Source of the DNA: Syntrophaceae bacterium
GTDB taxonomy: Bacteria > Desulfobacterota > Syntrophia > Syntrophales > UBA2185
DNA length: 23,701 nt
Assembly (NCBI GenBank): GCA_003508565.1
Contig: DNUI01000103.1
Coordinates: 1-23,701 of the forward strand
Direction: 5' to 3'
Position 1 is the stretch's first letter. Every line of letters starts with the position of its first letter. This document shows, piece after piece, positions 13,474 through 21,269 of this stretch. A model generated the notes under the pieces. The model was not told the DNA's origin. It saw nothing but the letters and a program-made list of their open reading frames with translations, and ran no database searches. A program made the position numbers and the translations under genes.

Positions 13474-13514
13474 AGTATGCAAAATTAGGAAAAAGACACA
13501 CAAAGCGACACACA
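13440..13514. repeat. 25-bp inverted repeat built from GTGTGTCTTTTT copies
   Basis: The left arm (13440-13464) holds GTGTGTCTTTTT twice in tandem. The right arm (13490-13514) is its reverse complement with two mismatches. The spacer is 25 bases. It lies 73 bp from the tRNA-derived repeat, where integrase or excisionase arm sites are often found. Confidence 0.7.
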
Positions 13515-13586
13515 GCCATTTTGGGTAAGTATGGATAATGCCGTGATTATTAGCTTTTTTTAATTTTTTTGATTTTAGGGCACTTG

Positions 13587-13634
13587 CCTTTCACGCCGGT
13601 AACCGGGGTTCGAATCCCCGTGGGGACGCCAAAT
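13587..13634 (+). repeat. tRNA-Glu 3'-half, island attachment repeat, copy 1
   Basis: 48 bp identical to 17355-17402. It contains the anticodon loop CTTTCAC (anticodon UUC), the anticodon 3' arm, the T-arm GGGGTTCGAATCCCC and the acceptor 3' strand ending GGGGACGCCA. The 5' half of the tRNA is absent: upstream is AT-rich DNA that cannot pair with the acceptor strand. It is therefore an attachment-site remnant and not a functional tRNA. Confidence 0.9.
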
Positions 13635-13642
13635 ATTATCAA

Positions 13643-13678
13643 GAGGTTAGCGGTTATCGCCGCTGGCCTCTTTTTTTT
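13643..13678 (+). terminator. Rho-independent terminator after the tRNA remnant
   Basis: GAGG (13643-13646) pairs with CCTC (13667-13670) and AGCGG (13649-13653) with CCGCT (13660-13664), loop TTATCG, followed by eight T residues (13671-13678). It sits eight bases past the tRNA fragment, as a tRNA terminator would. The second fragment lacks an equivalent. Confidence 0.85.
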
Positions 13679-13779
13679 ATCGGTCAAAAAGTGCTCAATG
13701 AAACGAAAGAAGCAAAAATGACGACGAGATTTTTACATTTGCTCTAGAAAACAACGCTATACTATTGACCGTGATCTGA

Positions 13780-13926
13780 GATTTAAGAAGTTTGGTTTTT
13801 TATGCAGGCTTTTATCATCGTGATGAGGTTGGCAAGGCCATGGAGAAAATTTTGTACCACACAAAAAAATGCAAAAGATACGATGCTTTTATTTTTAAAA
13901 CCATATTTGATGCTCACAGAAAATAA
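13780..13926 (+). pseudogene. Short protein-like fragment
   Basis: A frame open from 13780 to a TAA at 13924-13926 reads like part of a real protein (FYHRDEVGKAMEKILYHTKK, then RYDAFIFKTIFDAHRK), but has no credible start; the only ATG is at 13840, without a ribosome site. It may be a gene remnant. No family recognised. Confidence 0.25.
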
Positions 13927-14010
13927 TTTTTCTATCGATAAGAAAAATGATTCCTTGGAATGTTAATTCCGCGAAATTCAAAGAATTGTTCTTTCCACTT
14001 TAGGAGGGAT

Positions 14011-14369
14011 ATGGGTAAGATTAATCATACGGATTTCGTGAAGGGTATCCATCTATGGATCAAGGATGCGATCGACATTAATGACCCTTTTGTTCAAAAG
14101 CATTCAGCAGTGATCCAAAAACTGTGCAGAGAAAAAAAGTATGAGGAGCACCACGGTGAAAATTGTCCGATGGACGAAACGCCTTTCGCCTTAAAGGCAT
14201 ACAGACGTTGCGCAATAATCCCTTCCAGCGCCTGGCCTTCAATCTCCTCGGGACGATCAAGAGGGCCACGAGGCCTGAACGAACGAAAGATACCCGCAGC
14301 GAAGAAGAACGGACGTTTTTCACATATCAATTGCTCGAAATTTATTCTTGGCAGTTATTTTTGAAATGA
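14011..14369 (+). pseudogene. Probable frameshifted small gene
   Basis: The ATG at 14011 follows AGGAGGG and opens a protein-like start (MGKINHTDFVKGIHLWIKDA, then DPFVQKHSAVIQKLCREKKY). After about residue 55 this frame turns into low-quality sequence rich in serine and arginine and stops at 14364. From 14163 another plus frame reads far better (LRNNPFQRLAFNLLGTIKRA, then ERTFFTYQLLEIYSWQLFLK) and stops at 14369. The simplest explanation is a one-gene frame change around 14160-14200. The tail overlaps the 3' end of the convergent coiled-coil gene. Product unknown. Confidence 0.4.
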
Positions 14370-15075
14370 CACTTTGTTGCAATTTGAGTGATTCTTCAAT
14401 TTTTTCCAAACGGCGATGAAGGGTATTTCCCCATGATCTTGCTCTGCTTCGGACTTCTACTAATTTATACATGTCCAGTTCTATTCTTTTTTTGTGCGTT
14501 TCATATTTTTTCTCAAACATCTCAAATTTCTTGTTTAATTGCTCTTGCCGTAACTTTCGCCATCTGCGGGAATTTTCCAGCTTTTTATAGCTAAATTCTC
14601 TCATAAGTTCAAGCCTCTTCTGCCTTTCGACAAATATCTCACTCTTTATATTGAGCTGCCTTTGGCGCAGTTCTTGCCATTTCTGAGAGTTCTTAAGTTT
14701 ATTGATACCCAATTCTTTACGATGTTCCCAATTCTTTTGTTTCTCCAACAGAAATTCTTTTAAAAAGTATATCGCGACCTGTTTATAGAAATCAGATCCC
14801 ACAGTGAAGATTGATTCGTCATTGTTGCGATCAAATTCTGTTGGTACTCCATATCTGTCTAACATATTTTCACCATGTTCAGCAAACTGGCTGATTTCCT
14901 TCTTCTTACGGAAGTATTCCAATATTTTTCTATTCTTTGCCTTTTTTATGGACCGATATAATTGATGCATGTCGTTTCGATCAGTTTCAAGGAGATGAAG
15001 CCATGCATCTTGAAAAGCATCACTGTTCGAAGGGAAATGCTCACGTATCATTCTTGATATCTCTTCTACATTCAT
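14320..15075 (-). CDS. Sigma-region-2-like protein with repeated coiled coil
   Basis: A 251-aa protein. The first ~65 residues resemble sigma-70 region 2: SDAFQDAWLHLLETDRND, then LYRSIKKAKNRKILEYFRKKKE, compare the usual DxxQEAWLRLLE and AKNRAIDYLRKKR patterns. No region 4 is visible. From ~105 on it is a highly charged helix with an internal repeat: INKLKNSQKWQELRQRQLN and, about 39 residues later, YKKLENSRRWRKLRQEQLNK, suggesting a duplicated coiled coil. The start has GGAGG five bases upstream. DNA is AT-rich, and the gene is divergent from the AbiE pair inside the tRNA-bounded island. It may be a degenerate sigma factor reused as a DNA- or polymerase-binding protein (inference). Amino-acid bias alone could mimic the resemblance. 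Confidence 0.6.
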   Translation of the reverse strand: MNVEEISRMIREHFPSNSDAFQDAWLHLLETDRNDMHQLYRSIKKAKNRKILEYFRKKKEISQFAEHGENMLDRYGVPTEFDRNNDESIFTVGSDFYKQVAIYFLKEFLLEKQKNWEHRKELGINKLKNSQKWQELRQRQLNIKSEIFVERQKRLELMREFSYKKLENSRRWRKLRQEQLNKKFEMFEKKYETHKKRIELDMYKLVEVRSRARSWGNTLHRRLEKIEESLKLQQSVISKITAKNKFRAIDM

Positions 15076-15218
15076 ATTTCCTCCATATTTATGCGCATGA
15101 TATGAATAGTCATGTTCTTTTATAATCGTATAATATGAAACATAAAGTGGTACCTGGAAAGCGCTACATTTACATTACAAGTAATGACAAAACTACAGAG
15201 CAACTGTCAATATGAACG

Positions 15219-15247
15219 TAGTATGTCGAATAATTGTCGACATACTA
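15219..15247. promoter_or_regulatory. AbiE operator: 11-bp perfect inverted repeat
   Basis: TAGTATGTCGA (15219-15229) and TCGACATACTA (15237-15247) are exact reverse complements with a 7-bp spacer. A plausible promoter overlaps it: TTGTCG (15235) and TATGCT 16 bp further. AbiEi antitoxins are known to bind inverted repeats in their own promoter and repress it, so this is very likely the autoregulatory site. Confidence 0.8.
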
Positions 15248-15305
15248 TGCTGATTTATGCTATAAGAGTTCACCCAACATGACTACGAAAGTCAAAGGCG
15301 AAAAG

Positions 15306-15959
15306 ATGTTAGAAGAATTACGAAGCAGGATAACACGTGAGGAGTTTGACTACTACGCCCTTCTGGACGGACTCCGGGAATATGGCCGGCCACGTGATAA
15401 GATTACGGATTTGCTGAAGAAGGGCGCCATTATACGTATAAAGAAAGGTATATATGTGTTCGGAGAGAGGTACAGACGGCTACCGTTTTCCAGAGAGGTC
15501 CTTGCAAACATGATCTGTGGACCTTCCTACATATCCCTTGACTATGCGTTGCATTACTACGGAATGATTCCGGAACGCGTCGAGGCTGTCACATCGGTTA
15601 CCTGCGCCCGGAGCAAGCGCTTTTCCACCCCTGTCGGTCTTTTCATGTACCGCAGTATTTCTATGAATGCCTATCAGATCGGCATTGATCAAGTGGTACT
15701 CGAGGGTGGGCGCACATTCTTAATTGCAGTCCCTGAAAAGGCTCTTTCCGACAAGATCCATGATGACCGGGGAACGAGTATTCGAACCTATACTGAAATG
15801 AGGGCATATCTTTTGGATAACCTGCGGATTGATCCAGAAAAGCTGGAGAAACTGAACGTAAACATGCTCTCACTCATCGCCGACCGTTACCGGTCTCGGA
15901 AGTTACGGCTGGTAAGCGATCTCCTTTGCAAATTATGTGGGAGGAAAGGCAATGAATGA
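15306..15959 (+). CDS. abiEi: Type IV toxin-antitoxin system antitoxin AbiEi
   Basis: A 217-aa antitoxin and repressor. An N-terminal winged helix (~1-60: EEFDYYALLDGLREYGRPRD, then LLKKGAIIRIKKGIYVFG) is followed by the AbiEi domain (FSREVLANMICGPSYISLDY, ALHYYGMIPERVEAVTSVT, LFMYRSI, VPEKALSDKIH). In this system the antitoxin does not touch the toxin tightly but opposes its effect and shuts down its own promoter. I chose the ATG at 15306 (AAAGG upstream) at the beginning of the winged helix; starts at 15279 or 15234 are possible. Its stop overlaps the toxin start by eight bases. The perfect operator palindrome upstream supports negative autoregulation. It is cargo of the tRNA-Glu-bounded island. 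Confidence 0.9.
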   Translation: MLEELRSRITREEFDYYALLDGLREYGRPRDKITDLLKKGAIIRIKKGIYVFGERYRRLPFSREVLANMICGPSYISLDYALHYYGMIPERVEAVTSVTCARSKRFSTPVGLFMYRSISMNAYQIGIDQVVLEGGRTFLIAVPEKALSDKIHDDRGTSIRTYTEMRAYLLDNLRIDPEKLEKLNVNMLSLIADRYRSRKLRLVSDLLCKLCGRKGNE

Positions 15960-16818
15960 AGCGATTGCCCGCATGCTCGACAGGTACGAGAATAGAAGTG
16001 TCGAGGACCATGTAAGAGCCCTTCGGGAGATTTTGCAGGAGATTGCCCTGCTCGGCCTCTGGAGGAGCAAGTTTTTCGAGAAGGCTGCATTTTACGGAGG
16101 CACGGCTCTCAGAATTCTTTACGGAAGTGACCGTTATTCTGAAGACCTCGATTTTTCGCTGCTCAAGCCAATGCCTGATTTCGATATTTCTCGATATATC
16201 AGTGCCTTGGAGCGCGAGGTCCGGTCGTTTGGGTTCCAGGTACGCGTGACGGTACGAAAGAAGGATGCAAAAAGTCCAGTGCAGTCCGCTTTTCTGAAAG
16301 CTGACACCCTGCAGCACCTGTTAGTCATAGAAACAGCTTCGGAAATTGCCAGGCGGATTCCCCGTGGACAGGTCATGAAGATTAGAATCGAGGTCGATAC
16401 TAACCCGCCAATGGGATTTGACACGGAAAACAAGTTTCTCCTTCACCCAATCCCGTTTTCGGTCAGAACGTTCGTTCTTTCTGATCTATTCGCCGGCAAG
16501 ATGCACGCCATACTCTGCCGGCAATGGAAGAGTCGGGTTAAAGGTCGTGATTGGTACGACCTCGTCTGGTATGCCGCACACCACCCGCAACTTCATCTCG
16601 GTCACCTGGAACAGAGGATGATCCAGAGCGGGCACGTGAAGGAAGGGGAACACCTGACCAAAGAAGAGTTCTCCTCACGAATATCGCACGCAATTGATAA
16701 ACTGAATGTAAACCAGATCAAGAAGGAAGTGGAACCTTTCGTGAAGAACCCGGATGTCCTCGAAGTTTGGTCGAAGGAGTTCTTCCGGGATGTTATCAAA
16801 AGGATTGTGCTGGTCTGA
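15952..16818 (+). CDS. abiEii: Type IV toxin-antitoxin system toxin AbiEii (nucleotidyltransferase)
   Basis: A 288-aa toxin of the nucleotidyltransferase AbiEii family. The catalytic motifs are intact: GGTALR (49-54), then SEDLDFS (D65 and D67 as metal ligands), a lysine helix in DLFAGKMHAILCR, and the family signature GRDWYDLVW. Members transfer nucleotides, for example to tRNA acceptor ends, arresting growth and blocking phage. The ATG at 15952 has GGAGG seven bases upstream; a GTG at 15937 overlaps that site and is rejected. It is coupled to abiEi by overlap. All key residues being present, the pair should be functional. No terminator is visible directly after it. Confidence 0.92.
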   Translation: MNEAIARMLDRYENRSVEDHVRALREILQEIALLGLWRSKFFEKAAFYGGTALRILYGSDRYSEDLDFSLLKPMPDFDISRYISALEREVRSFGFQVRVTVRKKDAKSPVQSAFLKADTLQHLLVIETASEIARRIPRGQVMKIRIEVDTNPPMGFDTENKFLLHPIPFSVRTFVLSDLFAGKMHAILCRQWKSRVKGRDWYDLVWYAAHHPQLHLGHLEQRMIQSGHVKEGEHLTKEEFSSRISHAIDKLNVNQIKKEVEPFVKNPDVLEVWSKEFFRDVIKRIVLV

Positions 16819-17354
16819 CCAACGTTACGGCCAACATTTTTATCAGTGCAACCTTCACATAAGCAATATAGGTACGAGTTCAGTCCTGTCCTGCTATAAA
16901 AGTGAAGACTGAGTGCTTCATTTTACAAATATTGTGTCATATCGACCGAAGGGAGATATCTTTTATCAATTCATAATCATTAAGATTTCTCACTGCGTTC
17001 GAAATGACAGTACGTAAACGAATTTATGAACCACTGCACTACAGCAATAAATGAACGTGAGAGACAGGAGACTCAAAGAAGCTAGTATACAGAGATTGAT
17101 TCAGAAGAATGTGTGCTGTGGGTGGACACAAACGTGGAGACAAAACGTGGTGTATTCTTATGACTCTGATGACTCTAATGCATGGCATCATTAAACCCAT
17201 TACCGTTCAAAATCACACTCAATACCTCTCTCATTGTGCGTATTTAGTACCAGTATAGTCACCACGAAAATAATATGTTATAGCGTTTTACTGTCATACT
17301 CTATTCAATAGATAATTCAGATTTTGCTCACATGCATTGGGGTAGCAAAGATTC
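16819..17354. other. Gap between abiEii and the second tRNA fragment
   Basis: No gene with a ribosome site is visible. It contains the palindromic repeat at 16913-17039 and two AACGTGG direct repeats near 17130-17152. No integrase or recombination gene is present at this end of the island. Confidence 0.6.
16913..17039. repeat. Dispersed 127-bp palindromic repeat, copy 1
   Basis: Matches 22821-22947 in the same orientation. The core (16936-17008) is an imperfect palindrome: GTCATATCGACCGAAGGGAG at the left and CTCACTGCGTTCGAAATGAC at the right. Such sequences, related to the widespread GTCATTTCGA...GAAATGAC repeats, are non-autonomous intergenic elements. Confidence 0.85.
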
Positions 17355-17402
17355 CCTTTCACGCCGGTAACCGGGGTTCGAATCCCCGTGGGGACGCCAA
17401 AT
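17355..17402 (+). repeat. tRNA-Glu 3'-half, island attachment repeat, copy 2
   Basis: 48 bp identical to 13587-13634, in direct orientation and 3768 bp away. It too lacks the tRNA 5' half. The DNA beyond it is AT-rich and lacks the terminator found after copy 1. Confidence 0.9.
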
Positions 17403-17977
17403 TACAATAAATACGTTACTCTTTATTCTATAATCTTCCCTCACTTCTCAAAAGAACATTTCTGGCCCCCAAATTACTTCCCTTTCTAAATTTCTGTCAC
17501 TTTTCATCATAAAGCCTTTTATACCGAGGAATATTCGGCCACTATTACTTTACTGTCTACCGAACGTTTTGCATCGAACTAATTGAATGTTGATGGTGAT
17601 GTCCACGGCCAATCCATTCGTGAAGTACCTTTCAACCGGTAATCCATAAACATTATCACGCAAAATTAGTATTGTGCCGAAACTTGGCAGCATCTGCACG
17701 TCAACAAGCACAGGAATACAATGTTTAATGATTTGCCGCCGTATCAACAGGAACATGATTTTCCATCGGCAAGAAAGCGCATCGCCGAAATCGCCATGGA
17801 ATCTTGTTTTTAAAAAGAATTGAAATAATAAAAAATACGCGTATATTTAAGTACATGGTTTTTACCATACATTAAGAAGCATGGCGTTGTCCCTCGTTGC
17901 CATACGGTTACAGGCTTCATCCACCCAGATTGAACAGAAAAGAGAACTATAACAATAACGTCTGAAAGGAGGATAAC
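17403..17977. other. AT-rich gap right of the island
   Basis: No convincing gene. A minus-strand frame at 17550-17756 (68 aa, with VLVDVQMLPSFGTILILRD) looks somewhat protein-like and may be a remnant, but its ribosome site is weak and I recognise no family. Confidence 0.5.
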
Positions 17978-19051
17978 ATGCCAAGAAAAAGCAAGACAAA
18001 GCAACAAGACAGGTCCATCGAAAACCTTAAAGAGAGTCTTAAAGAATACAACGGCATTGTCACCAGACTTCAAGCCATCGATAAAGTCAAAAAAGCGCCT
18101 CTGCGCATCAAGAAGGGGATCTCGTCAAAAATGGGAAGGGAAGGAAAACGCGTCTTACTGCGGGATAAAGTCAATGAAGCCTGCAAGACTGACGCGTATG
18201 GGGATATCGATAAACTCATCGGTCTGACTCATCGGTCATATAATCAATATAAGGCACTGCCAAGCGCTGAATACAACACTCATGAATACATCACGGCACA
18301 GGCAAGCGATTTACTTCGTCTTGATCCTGACACAGCCAAAACACTCCTGGAATACTGTACATTCCCGGATGATTCCAAGAGCGACATGTGCGATCTGATG
18401 TTTGAAGGCCATTTTTACGGGAAGACCGATACCGGAGTGCCTGGTAATTTTCTCGTTGATATGTTTTCCGCAGGTGTCCTCACTGTCATGGAAGCCTGTA
18501 AAAAATTCAAGTATGGCGACGATGAAGATATTCACGAGCATGCCGTTATGAATTTCACCCGTTACTATAACCAATTTCTTACTGTCGATTCTGTGGAGCT
18601 AAAGCATTTCTATCTCGGCGTGGCCGCTCATTTTCTTCAGGATCTTACGGCGCCTCATCATGCCGGGAATTATCCCGCGGTGCCCTATGTTGATCACTAC
18701 TTCTTTGAAAAATTTGCCAGCAAGTATGTGCACGACGACCCGAAGTTTAAAATAAGCAGGGCTGCGTATAACAATGTCAAGAAAAAGATGGCATCCGGCC
18801 CGACCCAGCCGGAGTCATTTGCCCTGGAAGTCACCGGTATGGCCACACCCTACATTAAGTATATTGAGTCTGATTCTCATGCCAGGGCGGCAGGCAAGAA
18901 GAGGAGTGCGCGTTCCATGGATGCGGAAATCGATACATTGAACAGAAGCTTGCTCTCTGGAAAGAATGAGAAATGGGAAAAAGTAATCGTTGGCGCCGTG
19001 CCGCTGGCTGTGTATGCAACAGCATATTTATTTGAGACGGCATTGACGTGA
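17978..19051 (+). CDS. Zinc-dependent phospholipase C-like protein
   Basis: A 357-aa protein with the ligand pattern of zinc phospholipases C and S1/P1-type nucleases: H102 (NTHEYITAQA), H145 (FEGHFYG), H218 and D222 in GVAAHFLQDLTAPHHAGN, H228 in the same motif, then H240 and E244 in DHYFFEKF. The H218-D222-H228 and H240-E244 spacing equals that of Bacillus cereus PLC. It lacks the secretion signal and the N-terminal tryptophan ligand of the secreted enzymes; instead residues 1-70 are basic and charged. A hydrophobic C-terminal helix (VIVGAVPLAVYATAYLF) could sit on a membrane. It has a strong ribosome site (AAAGGAGG). A cytoplasmic membrane-lipid hydrolase is plausible; substrate unknown. 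It converges with the cyclase gene. Confidence 0.8.
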   Translation: MPRKSKTKQQDRSIENLKESLKEYNGIVTRLQAIDKVKKAPLRIKKGISSKMGREGKRVLLRDKVNEACKTDAYGDIDKLIGLTHRSYNQYKALPSAEYNTHEYITAQASDLLRLDPDTAKTLLEYCTFPDDSKSDMCDLMFEGHFYGKTDTGVPGNFLVDMFSAGVLTVMEACKKFKYGDDEDIHEHAVMNFTRYYNQFLTVDSVELKHFYLGVAAHFLQDLTAPHHAGNYPAVPYVDHYFFEKFASKYVHDDPKFKISRAAYNNVKKKMASGPTQPESFALEVTGMATPYIKYIESDSHARAAGKKRSARSMDAEIDTLNRSLLSGKNEKWEKVIVGAVPLAVYATAYLFETALT

Positions 19052-19100
19052 GGCTTTGGGGAGGAATATGGGGGCTGCATCACCTGGAGTGAACCCCTCC

Positions 19101-21248
19101 CTATTTTGTTGTAATCACCCAGACGCCCTGCCATTCTTCCGGCGGATGGTCGATCAGCTCACGGCATTTATTCATGTACGCCCGCGCCGCCGGGTCCTCA
19201 TCGGCAAGCCCGGAAAAAACGGTTTCTGCTGCCGGAAAATCCCCCTGATAGAATAGCGTCAGGCCTTTGGAAAAGCCGGCAAGCCGGCTCTGCATCCGCT
19301 CAATATCTTCAGGCAGCAGAGGTTCGTACACGACTACCGGCTCTTTGCGGCCTACGACGGCAACCCTTGATAGCTCACGGACTGGAAATGCGCCGTCCAT
19401 CTGTTCCATGGCGGATTGGGAAATCATGGTGTAGGTTCCGAACTGTTTGTTGATGCCTTCCAGGCGCGACGCCAGATTCACGGCGTCCCCGATCATCGTG
19501 TAATCGAACCGGGTGTGGGACCCCATGTTCCCGACAATGGCGGGTCCGCTGTTGATGCCGATACGCATTTTCAAGTCCTTGCCGAGGCGTTCGCGGAACA
19601 TGGGGCGCATCTCGGCCAGCCGTGCCTGGCACCGCATGGCCGCCCGGACGCAGCGACGGGCATGATCCGGTTGCTCAAGGGGGGCGTTCCAGAAAGCGAT
19701 AATCGCATCCCCCTCATATTTGTCCACCGTACCGCCTTCTTCATGAATGATGTCGGTCATGGCCGAAAGGTAATCGTTCAGGAGGGACGTCAGCGCTTCC
19801 GGGTCCAGCCCTTCGGAAATGCCCGTGAACCCCTCCAGATCAGAGAAAAAGATGGAGAGCATCCGTCGTTCGCCTCCCAGCTTCAGATGTTCGGGATGTT
19901 GAATAAGCTTTTCAATGACCGCCGGGCTCAGATACTGTTTGAACGCGTTCTTGATGAACATCTTCTGACGGCCCTCTGTGGTATAATAAATGAGGCCGGC
20001 GCTGAAAAGCGTAAGAGCGACGCCTGTCTCCTGAACGACCAGGGGGAGCCAGAATCCCTCGCGGTACGCGATCAGACAGATGACAACCGGCGCGGCGATG
20101 AAAAAAACATACACCATGGCGCTCTTTGCGATACCCGAGACGGAGGACGTTGCGAGGCCTGCAAGAATTGCAATCATCAGGGTCATTGCGATGACGAAGG
20201 CCGCCGGGACAGGCCGGAAAAAGTCATTGGCCAGCAGGTTATCGAGCATGGTGGCGTTAATTTCCACTCCGGGATACACGCCTGACACCGGGGTGGGTCG
20301 CAGGTCAAACAAGCCGGGCGCGGAGAATCCAAAAAAAACATAGGCGTCTTTAAAAGCGTCCGGATCGGTGATGGTGGGCTTTTCTCCACTTTGCATTCGC
20401 AGTTCGCTCTGAATGACTGCGGCGGCGCTGTATGATTTGTGTGTTCCCGCGGTTCCGCGAAAGTTAAGAATGGCGTTCCCCCGGCGATCGATTGGAATCT
20501 CCCGGTCACCGATGGAAAAACGCCCCACGTTCAACTTCAATGGGATGTCCGGGTGCACGGCCAGATACGATCCCAGGGCAAGCGACGGCAGGACCCTGCC
20601 GTCAAAGACATGAAAGAGCGTCGCCCGTCGATAGACATTGTCCCTGTCCGGATTAAGGTGTACGTCAGCCAGGACACCGGCGGCGGCCGATATCTCCTTT
20701 ATGGGAAAGGCTGCCCGGGGAAAAACAACATCGCCCGCGCCGGTTGACGTGAGCCATTGATCAAGGCCCACAACCTTGAATTGCGGCTCCGGCGCGAAGG
20801 AAGGCCATTGTCGCTCTGTGCCCGCGCTGCGGCTGAGGGAAACGGCGCCGACAAAAGATTTCGATTCATGAATCGCCGAGGCAAGAGCCCGATCGTCGTC
20901 CACCCCGTACTTGGAAGGCTCCGTAAAGAGCACATCGAAAGCCACGGCCTTGGCCCCGTTCCTCTGGCAGAAATGGATGATTGCCGTGTACACTTCCCTG
21001 GGCCACGGCCAGGCAAGACCATTTTCTTCTTTGGCCCAATCCAGAGAGTTCTGGTCGAGCAGGATGAGGCGGATATCGTCGGTGGTTTTTACCGGTTTCG
21101 CCAAAGCTCCCACCCGCCAGTCCCAGGTCTTAGCCTCCCACACATCCAGCCAGCCCGGCAGATAAAGAGAGATTGCCAGAAACGCCCCGACGATACCGGC
21201 GACCAGGCCCTGCAACAGCTTTTTCAAAAAACCAGATGGAATGTTCAT
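19101..21248 (-). CDS. CHASE2-domain adenylate/guanylate cyclase
   Basis: A 715-aa membrane signalling enzyme. Order: one N-terminal membrane helix (LVAGIVGAFLAISLYLPGW), an extracytoplasmic CHASE2 sensor domain (~35-340, with IRLILLDQNSLDW, WPWPREVYTAII, GAKAVAFDVLFTEPS, RRGNAILNFRG, DAYVFFGFSAPGLFDL), about three membrane helices (~345-415), then a class III cyclase domain (~465-640). The cyclase has FFSDLEGFT (first metal-binding Asp), GTVDKYEGDAIIAFW (second Asp), INSGPAIVGNMGS and DYTMIGDAVNLASRLE, so it should be active. The substrate-selecting residue cannot be fixed by eye. The C-terminal ~75 residues form a helical repeat-like tail. It makes cAMP or cGMP in response to an envelope signal. 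It lies next to the envelope lipoprotein genes, 21 bases apart. Confidence 0.93.
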   Translation of the reverse strand: MNIPSGFLKKLLQGLVAGIVGAFLAISLYLPGWLDVWEAKTWDWRVGALAKPVKTTDDIRLILLDQNSLDWAKEENGLAWPWPREVYTAIIHFCQRNGAKAVAFDVLFTEPSKYGVDDDRALASAIHESKSFVGAVSLSRSAGTERQWPSFAPEPQFKVVGLDQWLTSTGAGDVVFPRAAFPIKEISAAAGVLADVHLNPDRDNVYRRATLFHVFDGRVLPSLALGSYLAVHPDIPLKLNVGRFSIGDREIPIDRRGNAILNFRGTAGTHKSYSAAAVIQSELRMQSGEKPTITDPDAFKDAYVFFGFSAPGLFDLRPTPVSGVYPGVEINATMLDNLLANDFFRPVPAAFVIAMTLMIAILAGLATSSVSGIAKSAMVYVFFIAAPVVICLIAYREGFWLPLVVQETGVALTLFSAGLIYYTTEGRQKMFIKNAFKQYLSPAVIEKLIQHPEHLKLGGERRMLSIFFSDLEGFTGISEGLDPEALTSLLNDYLSAMTDIIHEEGGTVDKYEGDAIIAFWNAPLEQPDHARRCVRAAMRCQARLAEMRPMFRERLGKDLKMRIGINSGPAIVGNMGSHTRFDYTMIGDAVNLASRLEGINKQFGTYTMISQSAMEQMDGAFPVRELSRVAVVGRKEPVVVYEPLLPEDIERMQSRLAGFSKGLTLFYQGDFPAAETVFSGLADEDPAARAYMNKCRELIDHPPEEWQGVWVITTK

Positions 21249-21269
21249 GATGACCTTCTTACGAAGTCT

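Noticed and set aside
13587..13634. Functional tRNA-Glu gene
   Set aside because: Only the 3' half is present here and at 17355-17402; no matching acceptor 5' strand or D-arm lies upstream.
15135..15215. 26-codon plus-strand ORF before the AbiE operator
   Set aside because: It reads plausibly but has no ribosome site and ends just before the operator; too little to support a gene.
19059..19101. Bidirectional terminator between the phospholipase-like and cyclase genes
   Set aside because: Only a six-pair GGGAGG/CCTCCC stem with a long loop and no clear T-run.
19416..20285. 289-codon plus-strand ORF inside the cyclase gene
   Set aside because: It is the antisense shadow of the well-supported CHASE2 cyclase.
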